64,000 nt of DNA from contig SMMW01000141.1 of assembly GCA_004794655.1 (NCBI GenBank), positions 746,501 through 810,500 on the forward strand, given 5' to 3'. This DNA is from Marisa cornuarietis (taxonomy: Eukaryota; Mollusca; Gastropoda; Architaenioglossa; Ampullariidae). The notes under the pieces were generated by a model, which was given only the letters and a program-made list of their open reading frames with translations, was not told where the DNA came from and ran no database searches. Every line of letters starts with the position of its first letter. Position 1 is the first letter of the stretch. This document shows positions 1-12,000 of this stretch, piece after piece. Position numbers and translations under genes: made by a program.

Positions 1-3000
1 CAGCTCAAAAGTAGCTAATGTAATTCAGTGGCATAGTTAGCCATAACAATGTAATTTTCAACTGTATATTTCTGAGAACAAATGCAATTTCTTTATACTC
101 CCAAGCATTAGCTTAAGCCCGACCACAAGGCCAAAAAGAACAAAAGCATTGTACTGGAAAATAAACTGCTATGAGTTGTAGTTCCCAGATATTTTCCTGG
201 TTTTTCCCCCAAAAAAAATCCCTCTGAAAGAGCAAAAAATATTCCCATAGTTTACAGGTTTTCTGAAATCTTAGTATTGGGCTACTGATTGGTTCAATGT
301 CAAGAGTTTCAATATCCATGTCACCCACCTCGTCTCCCTTTAGCTGGATAACCATATACTTGTGAATCTCAAACATATGATGACAGCTCCATCATGTACA
401 TGTTAGGTTGCTAATCTGTCACCAGATTCCCAGAATGTGAGTTCAGGGACAAGTATTCATTCTGTGGTAGTGGCCACAGGGAGCAACAATGCGTAGTCAC
501 TACAAGAATTATTGCTCAATGAGTTAAAACAAATATCAGCCTCCAGCCATCACAAGATTTTTTTTAAAGTACCTGGACTAAAACAAATCAGAGGAAACCT
601 TAGAAGCAAATCTCATTCAATATTCGTTGTTTAAATCAAAACAGTCTTTACAAAACAATCTGCTGCAACAAAACTGTATTGCCTTCACCTTGTCAAGATT
701 TGCTACAAAGTCACTGACAAGCAGGCACCACTATAGGTAATGAAAAAGGAAATGGCTTCTTGATAACAATCTGCATGTAAAATTACTTTTTAAAAGTGTA
801 CTAAATATTGGATTTTACTTTAAAATTGGGCAAAACGTTTCAAGATCCTAAAACATTCCAACAAATGTTGCCGTTAACCTGCTGGCTCTGGCTAGTGATT
901 AAGGCTGATTAGCAATGTTGAACACAGTTCAATCACCAGTTAAATGTGTTTCAAGTACTCTTTGCTAGCTGCGTACAGTGTCATGAGCAACTCCACCTGC
1001 CATTATATCCTGCTAAAGGCAGACATTTCAAAATGTGGCACAATGTAGACTTACGACATAAATGCTCCAAAATACCAATTCAATATTCAGGAAAATTACA
1101 CTTCATGTGACTATATCATGAAATAATTGCATATTAAGATCAGGAGAGGTTTACCAGTTTTCAAAACTAATAATAACCTCTTTCCTACTGCATCTGAAAA
1201 ATCTAACCTTCCAGCATTTAGCAAGAAGCAAAAATATGAATTCGGTCTGTATTTTTCAAATTGCAACAAGGCTACAGAATAATTTTAATCTGAATTTGTA
1301 TTTTTAATAAACTAAAGGGTACCCTACCAGGACTTTTGAAATCTAAACAATTTTAAACAAGAGACATTTAAAATTTGCGATGCAAGTGTAAAGCAAAAAG
1401 TGCTATATGATCAGCCAATGTGTGATCAGCTTTTATTACAAAATCTTGGCTCAAGAACATTTTAAGCATTAATGTGTGATTTAATGTGGATAGCTGCACA
1501 CGAGAGTAGACCCTTAAGAAAAGTAGGAATTTGCATAATATGAAAACAATACTCCTGTATAGATCTTTTCTGCACTTTCACAGGTTGGAATACAATGATA
1601 TATAATGCAGAGACACCAACACCTTTTTCTTCTTAAAGCAATGAAAGCAATAAAAAATATCAATAACCCTTTTGGATGTACTCTACCAACAAAGTAATAA
1701 AAATGTTTAATAATTATCTGTTTCATGACAACATCACACTTTTCAAGCAAAATGCAACCATAAAATTAGTGTTAATCTTGGCAGCAATTCACCATCACAT
1801 GTAATCCCTCAGGATTCACATGCCTAATTCAAGTGATCAGTCATTCTTAGCCACTAACTTCCCTTAACACCAACTGACATTTCGTAAATTTCACTTTTAG
1901 AGAAGGCTCATTTATTCTAATTTCCATTCTACTTAGCTGCCCTTGTAGGACAATGTACTTCAAATGATCTATCTTCAGTGAAACGCAGAATCTTTCACTA
2001 GTCACACAGGAGTGCCTAAATATATAAAACAAGTGAACCATGGTAACCTCTTTAATGTAGATGTACATCACAAGAAACTTTTTATTTCAGAGAAATCTAC
2101 CTTTTTCTTTGCGAAAAATTGTGGGACATTGTATTAATTTTTAAAAAAAACTAGACTTCAAAGTGGACAAATATCAAAGATTTTGGTAAACTCGAAAATA
2201 AGCATGCTTTCCCAATCCATATACTGTGGGTACAGACAAGCTCTCTCCTAAAACATGTATTTTTTGTTTTACCAAGGATCTTTTAAACTGTAGAGCTGCT
2301 AGGCTTTGGTCTATCTGAAACCTCCCACTGCCTTTCAAGTACCTCTAAACATGCACTTACCCTAAGATGCTTGAAGAAAGAACACAAAGAAAGCAATTTA
2401 TTTTCATCACCTTTTACCCCTCTGTGCTTGAACATGTAGATGCATTTATGTAAATAGGTATGACTAGGTCTCTCTATGTATCAATACATGATCCAATGTG
2501 CACACACTCTGTAACAGCCACCATAGAGAAGGTTACAATCCATGTAACAGTAAAATTGTTTCAACGAGTAATATAAAGTGATGATGATAAGCCAAAAGAG
2601 ATAACACACTTTCTGGAGAAAAAGATATAGAAATAAATTCCATCTCAACATGCTCAGGTAACATAAGATACTGATGTTTCCAAGGAGAGCACCATAAAAG
2701 AACATGGATGTCTGCAGATCAGTGTCAGGTGTCTCAAGCACACATCAAAATTGTTATTACCAAAAACATGGATGGGTATACACCCACAATTTATTGGCAG
2801 GATTCTTGTTAAAAATCTTGTTTTAAATGTTTTAGTGGTGTATCAACAGAAATTATGTTTTAAAAAACCTTGTGATGACCTAACAAATGGGTTTTAAAAA
2901 ATTGCATCATCCCCTTTAAGGCCTCCACCTCCACTGCTGTTGAAATATTTTAAAATTATCTCCTTTTTTGAAAATGTCATAAGAACACCTTGTCCTCCAT

Positions 3001-3201
3001 AAAATCTGTCACTGTAAACTGTGCTGTAAAATTTCAGTGTCACAACATTTAAAATCACATTTTAAAAATCAAGAAATCACCATTCCCTAAATACTGTATC
3101 CAAACAAAAAGCATTTCTTAAGTTTAAATCTGTCTATCCATCACAAAAACGTAAGATTATGCAGATAATCAGGTCAAAACCACCTAAGATATGGTCCTTA
3201 G
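1..3201. other. AT-rich stretch downstream of PGPEP1 stop; no gene recognised
   Basis: No reading frame here looks coding: the frames are short, lysine- and phenylalanine-rich, and lack recognisable domains. The part next to 3202 must include the 3' untranslated region of the minus-strand pyroglutamyl-peptidase gene. Several TTTATT hexamers on the plus strand (AATAAA on the minus strand) could be polyadenylation signals, for example near 2399 and 1434, but I cannot choose between them. No transposon relic or long tandem repeat was noticed. Confidence 0.5.
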
Positions 3202-5552
3202 TCACTGCTGTATCACTTGCCCTAGCATAGCATTGATTGCCTGTCGCAGACCTTCTGCCAGGTCTTTAGCTGAGTATGGCATGTCCAGAGGTGGAACATG
3301 GACAAAGGCTGCACATGAGCGGTTGATGTGAAGTGACGTGAAATAGGAGAAATCACAAAGGTACCTGGCAACAGGAAACAATCCTTTTTACTACACATTG
3401 CTAAATCATATGAAATGCTGGAAAGGAAGTATTTGACATGGCTACTTTTAACCTTTTACAGTTTACAGGTTGTCCCAAAAAAAATATTGACCTCTGAGCA
3501 AGAGGCCTGTGACTCCAAAGAGTTTAACTTCCTGTGCTTTTTTTTGTGCATATCCTTGGTGATACAGCAGCATTACAGACCTACCGTCGTAGGCCTTTTT
3601 CAAGATTCTTTTGCGTCTCTCTATACGTTCTACATTCAGTTAATTTATGTCAGAAATTTCCACAATGTTTTAACTCTTATTTTACTGTACATAAATTGAC
3701 AAAATACAAAAATTAGGCCAAAATATGAGCGAAACACACAAAAATAACAAAAATTTGTACCTGCCAGGATCTTGAGAAACAATTGCTTTAACAGCACCAC
3801 CCGAAGAATTAACTGCATGACAGACCTGCTCCATGTTAATTCCTGAGACGATGATCTGATCACAAGCATCATCTACACAGTTGTTGGAGGATGGACACGT
3901 TCCATGTATGTCATGTTTATCATATCCATCATTGTGAGCTAACTGCTCTAAAGTCAGTTCTGTGGCAATCCCTGACACTCCCACATGTACCACCAACTGT
4001 AATTAATCATTACAGTATAGAAGCAGAAGACATAATAATCACAGCTTCTAGTACTGACCTTGAGGTAGCTAATTGCTCTCCTCTTTTTATATAAAGCATG
4101 ATTACACTCCAAAAATAGCAAAAGCATATGCAAACACTTGCACTAAACAACTCACCCTCTCCTATCCACTCAACCATACCATGTTTCAAACAACAATGGA
4201 AATATATTAATTAACTTACAACATTAAGCTTTCGTCATGGTAATGTTTATAACACATAACAATATCTAAAATAAAAGTCATGAAAAAAAATCTCATCAAT
4301 AGTTGTAATTTTAGCAGCTTTTTTTAAATTCACAGGCAACCTACCAAAGGGTTATATTTTTTCCACAGCCAAGGGATTATGTCTTTCACATCCCTGTAAG
4401 CCACTGGCAGCTCAGTAACAACTAGTTCCACATCATCATTACCTAGTCCTTCTTCCTCTAGCATTTTCACTGCGACAGAGCTTGCATTGACCTTGTGGCT
4501 CCCAAAGGGACCAAATCCTGAAAAGATATCCAGCCACATTTAAAAATAAAGCAAAGAAACCGACTGGTAATGCTGCCAATTCTTTACCACAGGGTAAGTA
4601 ATAGAGAGTTTGAGATCAGCGACGCATTGGGAAGACCTGTGCAGCAACGGGAACGGCATGCCTCTAAGCATGACCATTGTGAGAAAGTGATATATCTGTG
4701 CATTTCTTTAAAAATATGGATAATTTCAATTCTTCAAACTGACTGCCGCTCTTCTGCCTACAAATCCTGGCTACACGGCACTGCCCAGTGGTTTCTCATG
4801 TTACTTTAGATATCACATTCAGACCAATAGGATACAGATTTTCCCCTTCCTTCACCTATGTCATCCATGATGTAGTACTCTGGTTCTTCTCTGGATGAGT
4901 TCAAACCTCAGAGGAATTTTTTCCCCCAGATCTTGAAAAATACTGTTTGAACATAATTGTGAACTGGATCCCATTCCCACCAAACTGCTGTGCAATCACT
5001 TCAATGTTGTCACCTACTATAAACAAAATCATACAATTTTCTGGTACTGTGCTCTCTGAACCAAAGGCTGCTGTAAGACTTTTGTTAAAGAAGTAATCCC
5101 TTGACAATTAAGACAATTTCCTTGTCAAATCTGCATTATCTAAAGTTCTAAACACCTTTCCCAGCTAGCATCAATCTATGGAACCGTTTTTATCCCCTGT
5201 TGGTCATATTACCAAAAATGTTCTTTGAATTCTCAACGACATTTCGTTTTCTGTAGATGACAACAAACTGTCAGTTCTTCTTCGACTGGGTAATTCAAGA
5301 GTGTTCAACACAATTAATCGATTAAGCTGTTCTGACTTATCGCCTTGAGACTATTTGGAATTTGTTCAATAGTTCAAAACTAGTACAAATGCTTATGAAC
5401 CTAATCTGGGCAGAAATGTTATTATGGAAAATTAAGCCATAAGTAATAAGTAGGCCTATCAGAAACACGTTTGAATGTTTGAACAATTGCTATACAGGGC
5501 TGAACTTCACACACCCACCTGTTACGACAACAGCTCTCTTTGATGAAGGCAT
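3202..5552 (-). CDS. PGPEP1: Pyroglutamyl-peptidase I (peptidase family C15), 4 coding exons
   Basis: Cytosolic cysteine peptidase that removes N-terminal pyroglutamate from peptides. Coding exons on the minus strand are 5519-5552, 4345-4517, 3761-3996 and 3202-3364. All junctions are GT..AG and keep one frame, giving 201 aa (human enzyme 209). The start MPSSKRAVVVTG was chosen because the family begins just before this VVVTGFGPFG motif; an in-frame ATG upstream would add about 41 residues that look like 5' UTR. Exon 3 carries LVVHVGVSGIA and the predicted catalytic Glu near residue 86 (TLEQ). The nucleophile Cys151 lies in GRYLCDFSY, whose Arg codon is split by the last intron. The catalytic His170 lies in AFVHVP. 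The complete triad predicts an active enzyme. The C-terminus (GQVIQQ) is slightly shorter than in vertebrates. The gene lies about 3.5 kb downstream of LRRC49 on the same strand. Confidence 0.95.
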
Positions 5553-8500
5553 TTGACGTCTGTTTTCTCTGCCCGTGTTCTTAACTTTATTTTTCTCCCC
5601 CACAGAGCTGTTGACTTCGGTTCTAAGCAAAATATGACAATTACTGAGTAATCGATGATGAACATTTCTCATCACAACTTATTTTTAAAAGGTAATTGGG
5701 AGAGTTACAAGGAAGTAAAATGTGTACTCATAGTCAACATAAAAAAGACTGACGATGATGCAATGCACTTCTTAATTAACCACAATTTTTTTTTTAAAGA
5801 TTTCTTTATTTCTTAATAAAGAAAAACGACAGGAGTGCTTAAAATCGCGTTTTGTTTGAACTTCGCAAAAGTGCATACAGACTGGTTAAAAGACTTTTTA
5901 AATATTTCAATTATTTTTTGAAATATTTCAGTTATTTTTATGAAACACTTGTAAGTATTGTGGCCAGTTTCCCACCTCATACAAGTTAGAGAAGAGTATG
6001 ACAGAGAAGTCACACAAACAAAAGACTAACTTTGTTTTCGGTGGACGGAAGGACAACCTCTGATGGCGACCAGCGGCGTTACTTCCCTTAGTGCAGTGAG
6101 CGGGTCAGTCGTTGCACAAGCCTGTGGTCGTTGCTGCTACCAACTCGTCCGTCGTTACTAGAGATCTGTGCTACACTTTCTTGTGCTCGTCATCGTCAAA
6201 TAATGGTCACATCAATACCACATTGTGTAGTCATGCAGCTTCTTCCAGGTCCATTACCCTTAAACAGCGAACTGTGTTATGTCACAACAGTGTCGTCTGC
6301 TGTCATTTTTATGGAGCTGATGCACCCAGCCTTCTGTTAGGTTTCTGATGACTGAACGGAAGTAACTCCTACCAATAATTTTTTAAATAATAAAATTTTT
6401 AATGTGAAAAATCCAAGCTGACATTTATTTATAAAAACCACAAGAGCAGAAATGTCTTACTTCAATTTATGATTTTTTTTCATTTTTGTTGTCACTTTCC
6501 TTCCACATTTACTAGTAATTTGATCAGTGAAGCAGATTTTCTTCACAGAGAAGACTGAATTCACCTTAGCTGCCATGGCATGATTTCATTTTTTTTTTCT
6601 TGCATTAACTTCTGCCATCATGTACAAACTTTAAAATAGGCAAACTTTGATTTTTTTTTGTACATATATAAATTCTTTTAGCTTGTGTGAGGCTCACTCC
6701 TGTTAAAATTTCTCCCACCTTCAAAGTCTCTGCTCTCTTTAAAAAAATAACTACTTGGCCCTGAAAAATGCCTGCTTTGAGAGGCATGAGTATTAAAGGG
6801 TGCAGTAGACACCATATTGTCTATATGTAACTCTTCTTCACAAGCCATGGCCCAGCTGATTCCTCCAAAACTAACATTTTTTTCCACAGAAATAAATAAT
6901 CATCTTCTTATCTCACCATCGGTTATATTACCAACCCATCCTCTTGCCATAACTTGCCGATTTCCTCCAAAGTTGCCTGTTATAGTAATGGATCAAGTGG
7001 CCTTATTATGTCACCACCTTTTAGTCAACATTTGTGTCTGACAGACGGTGGTGAGATAACGAGCTTAGACTGTATATAGTTCAGATATTACTCGTAGCTG
7101 GCAGACTGCCAGATGCTGAAAGTATATTAACTCAATTGTGACACCCTAAAAGAAACACATTTCAAGGCATGTAATAAGGCTAGAGAGAATACTTCCTATT
7201 AGTGCTGCTGCAGTTATTCTGAAAATTTTCTACCCAACAACTACCATAACTAACAGTTGATAGTTCTTGAGCAAAAAAGTTTCAAAATAACTGCAATTTC
7301 ACCTGTTGGTCAGCAGCAAATGGTTAGTCCCTACTGAAATTTCAGTATGTCAGGATTGGGCTAAAAGTTGCTTATGTATTGCAGGAGGTGAGGGGTGCTT
7401 GCAAAGTCTCCCTATCTTCTTGACAACTCAATGATTGATCTTGCAAATGCTGGGCTCTACTGCTACTGACTCACCATAACACTTCCCAGTGTTTAGAAAC
7501 CAACGCTTTGAAAACAGAGAGGTTCTTCTTTTTCATTCCATTACTTACACAAATCAGATGTACAGTCACTTCTGTAGATGATACAAGCGCAGCCATATTT
7601 GTAGATGCATCATGATTTTACTGACAAGAACAAGAAAAAAAAGCATCCCTTTGGTGATCCATACTATGAACACCTAAATGAACATGCAAATATATATGCA
7701 TCTACACACATCCATACATTATTAACTATATAAATTCATGCTCACCTTCTAACAAACATAATGACATAAATTATTGTAAATCTTGATGATGAGATGATGT
7801 CTGTATACAAATCCAAATGTGACCCAAATCCTTTATAGTCTGTCAACAATACATCAGGCAGTTAATAAATGCATAAGTTTGCTCATCACTGATTTATCCA
7901 CCCGCTCAATTCAGAGTTGAAGAAGGTAATATAATTTCCCTAAAACTTTTTTTGTGGGTGTCATATACAACACATTGGGTCAAAAATGAGAAAAACAGAA
8001 TGTTACATGTAAATAGTTAAGACCAAACCTAATGGGTACACATACTGCACTCTGTACACTACATATATTCCAGACCAAAATTTAATGTTTTCAAATTACA
8101 ACAGGACCAAACACACAGTATGCTTATAAGCAGAGCATGTTCATAACTAAATATTTGAGTGAACTGCAACAAACTTCAATGATGCTTGGTGCCTTGCAAT
8201 AACTCTTTACAAGCACTTTCAATAATGAACATTAAAGAATAAATAAAAGGCTTATTCAGCACAAGAGATAATCTTTGCATGTTTAATAATAGTCATGCCA
8301 AAATATTTATATGTAAAGTAATAACACCATGCTGTAACCTTTTTGTGTCAAGTACTCAAGAATACTTTAACATCAAGACAAGAAAAGACAATTTTATTTC
8401 TTGGCTCTTCATACCTGTGTTCCTCACCTTTCTTGTTAGTCCCTTATGAAGGATTTCATAATTGCTACATTTGAAACAGGGACACAAAGAAGTCCTGAAT

Positions 8501-9041
8501 GAAAACCCGAAACAGAATATTTTTGCGTATTTATTGGCGTATTTATATGAAATTGGTCATAATTATAAATAATTTTTCTGGAATGTTTATCAATATAATT
8601 TATGCTGTTTTCTAGATGCCCACAAAAGACTAATTTCATGCAGGTTTGTTGTTTCACACAAAATGAAATGTCTTGTAAGACTCCTGTGTCACAGACAATG
8701 AACATATCTCTAAAACCAAAATGAAAGGTAGGATATTTATTACACAAAATATCTTGCAAGACTGTTGCATCACACAACAACTGAGATGTAGAATCCAAAA
8801 AACATGAATTGTTGTGATCACTTCCATCCTTACACATAACAAACTGCAATGTCATGCAGACCTACTGACTGGGGGAGGGGAGAAGTGATGGCTACAAAGT
8901 ACCAAGAGCTTTTGGCACCAGTTAAGTCAGCACTGTTGCCAGTAATCTCAGCACCATCACTAGGAATGTTGGCACTGTCACCAGTAATGTTGGTACTATT
9001 ACCAGAATGCAAAAGAGGGGTAGGAATGGTCAGTGTCTGCC
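5553..9041. other. Intergenic DNA between PGPEP1 start and LRRC49 stop
   Basis: This holds the PGPEP1 5' flank and the LRRC49 3' untranslated region. Around 6035-6110 the sequence becomes CpG-richer (ACGGAAGGAC, GCGACCAGCGGCG), which would fit a PGPEP1 promoter or noncoding first exon, but no splice donor could be fixed. The rest, 6360-8900, is AT-rich with short open frames only; the longest, 8436-8855 on the minus strand, does not look like a protein. A short 21-bp minisatellite sits at 8913-9009. Confidence 0.4.
8913..9009. repeat. Degenerate 21-bp minisatellite in LRRC49 3' UTR
   Basis: Four consecutive 21-bp units of the type TGGCACTGTCACCAGTAATGT can be aligned from about 8928 to 9009, preceded by a shorter partial unit. 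On the minus strand they stay open in one frame and encode seven-residue units such as NSTNITG, DSANIPS, DGAEITG and NSADLTG. That frame differs from the LRRC49 frame and starts 30 bases after its stop, so it is probably noncoding. Confidence 0.6.
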
Positions 9042-12000
9042 CTATATGTTCTCCAAAGTGTTTTTAGCATAGCTTCCAGCTTCTGCCATCTGTGCTAGTG
9101 CCGTCTGCACCATGCTGACAAATATGGACGGCCATAGACGTACCAGTTCAAGACGCTTTCGATCACAATATATGGCCTCCCTGCTCATCTCGCTCAGGTA
9201 TGTTCGTGCAAATTCCTGCTTCTTCTCTGCATCCTGGGCACACAACATATGATATATGACACTAGAGAGAGAAATTATGACCCATAATGCTAGAGAGAAA
9301 GAAACCCAACGTCCTTTAGGCAGATCATAATAAACATTTGAGATGATTTGTTTGCATTAACCTTCTTATTCCTTAATCTTTCCATTCTTTAAAAATTTAC
9401 CTCCAAAATAGCCAAAGCCATTGTGTTAAAACTAAATTTAATGAGATGTGCATGGTTCTCTTTGTGTGCCTGTGTACATGTAAAGTGGGATGGCGGTAGG
9501 CAAATTTTACTTCACAGATTACTTGTGCTTGGAAGGAAATATCTAAAGGGTGCAAGAAGTTCACCAGCAATTTGGGAAAAATATCCTTGTCTTGCTTCAG
9601 CAATCAACAAGATCCTTTTACCTGTCGTCCTGCTCGCATGTCAGCTGCCATGTAGATAAGGGCTGCTCTCCCAGACTGCTCCACATGAGACTTGTCGCCC
9701 CTTCCTTCACTCTTCCGGGGCTTCTCTTCACCAGGAGTCGGGTGCTTTTTCCTCCCATCACCAACAGGTGTGCTCACTCTGTACTGTGAAAACTGACTTG
9801 TGACAATGAGAGCTAAGGAGCCAAAGAGTCTCTCTGCATTGATAACATCAGCACCAGAAACCTGCACAGATATGTTTGAGAGGCTGACAAGGCCATCCTT
9901 CAACTCATTTCTCAAAATGGCAACATTCACTTTCAACAGGATGACAATTCTATACTGACCAAGAGCTACAAGAAGAACCCTAAATAAATTTATTACAAAA
10001 GAGAAGATACTAGAAAACATCATACTAATGTGTAACATATTAACACACAAACAAAACTCAGCAAAGTCCAAACATATTTGAAAGCTAACTGTCTTATGTT
10101 TGCCAGCAATGCAAAAGAACTGAGATGGGAAAGAGAGTCGTACCTCAACGTCATTGATTTTCTTAAGAGAGAAGTGTGCAAGACGGAAAATGGTGTAAAG
10201 GCGCCAGAGAGTGAACTTGGTGACAGGGTTGCCATCGAGGGCAATGGTCAGGTGGTCCAGGCTTCGCACTACACTCAGTGCATTGATCTGCTGTAGGCTG
10301 TGTATGTTGGTGTTAGTGAATTCAAGACTCTACAAGAAAAAAAAACAATAGTTATGCAAAAATAAAACCCTTTTTAGTCAGATTTCTTTTTTTTCTCTTT
10401 TGTTTGAGTCAGGGGTGGGGGAAACCTGGAGATATCACAAGTGCAGTTTTTCTAGTTTTGTTTTTATTATGAAGTAGACTGTCTTTTAATTTTGATAATA
10501 ATAATAATAAATGTATGATTTATATGGCCCTTGATCATGCTCATGAAGGAGCATGTTCTTGGCACTTGTGACAAGAATGAGACATGAACAGCATACAAAG
10601 AAAAGAACCATGCAGAGAAGTAATACAAGACAAACACAGAAAACACAAAGAGGAATCATGGAAAAAGCAGAAAAGATTGAGAGTTTCATGAATCTACAGA
10701 GGAAGACAAGCAGGCAGACTAGTGAATAGATAGAAACAGTAAAACAAATGGTTAGAAGGTGGACTATCAGTATGTAGATTGTTGTTAGGAGTAATGCTCA
10801 TAGACGAGGTGTGTTTTTGGTGCACATTTAAAGGATTCAGTGGTGAGTAGGTGGTGGATATGGAAGGAGAGAGAGTTCCACTGTTTTGCAGCACAGTAGC
10901 TAAAAATCCTATGACTGTACCTGGTTATTCTGGTGATAGGGGTAGTTAGCATTCAGTAACCAAAGAGTAGAGTTATCTGGCCATGATGTAGGGAAAGAGA
11001 AGTTCAGAGAAGTAGTGAGGGCAGAAGGTTGCAAAGAAATGAAAACGACAGCATAGACAGCTTGTACTGAATGCAAGAATGGATGGGTTGCCAGTACAAT
11101 AAATGAAGGAGAAGAGTGACATGGTCCTGCTTTCTAGCTCTAGCCAGGCAGCAGAGTTCTGTACTTTCTGGAGTTTATGAAAAAGGTATGCAGGGCAACC
11201 TGCAAGCAAGGAGTTACAGTATTCAAGCCGAGATACAGCACACACATAGACAAGAGCGTTGGAAGCGCACAAAGAGAGAATGTGGCAGATAGCACTGATC
11301 TTACAGCGCTCATAATAGGCAGACTGACAAATGTAACTTATCTATTAAGGGTCATGTCTGCAGTAACGATGAATCTAAGATTTCGGAGGGATGACATGAA
11401 GGTGATGTTGGTGTCACCCACCTTGATGTAGTTGGGTGGACTGATAAGTGATCAACGATTTCTTCTTCTCAAGAAGAAGAAAGCATCCGCTTTATTGTTA
11501 AGTTTTAAGTTTGTTCTGTGCCATCCAATCTTTGACATCACTAATACAGGCTTCAGAGAGCAGAGGGTACAGCAGTACAACTGCATGTCAACACCATATA
11601 TGACTGAGGAGTAACAGAATGGATGTATGATGGATGGGGCCAAGTACTGAGAATGGAGGGAACCTACACAAAATAGAGAGCATGATGGGAAGTTTGACAG
11701 TCAGTGAACACAGTCTGGGTCCTATCAATCAGGTAGGAGTTAAACCATGCTAGTGTAGGTCCAGAAATTCCACAGAGGATATGAGAGCTCCAGGCGGTAC
11801 ATGTAAGCACATAGTCTGCAATGTCCAGTATGCAAGCAAAAGATGGTCTGCTGATGGCATTTGAGGCTGAGCATCTAGCATACAGTTCAGTTTCATTCCT
11901 GCTTTAGGCTAGTGAATATCAAACACTGAGTGAACCTGCTCTGTGCTGGAGATTATCAAGCATTAGATTAACCTGATCGGTGAGGAAACATCAAACCCAC

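Noticed and set aside
8436..8855. 139-residue minus-strand open frame
   Set aside because: Composition looks random, no domain or splice context is visible, and it lies in the likely LRRC49 3' flank.
9604..10269. 221-residue minus-strand open frame
   Set aside because: It is a read-through of two LRRC49 exons (10144-10269 and 9622-9861) and the intron between them, which happens to lack stops; splice signals show it is not a single exon.
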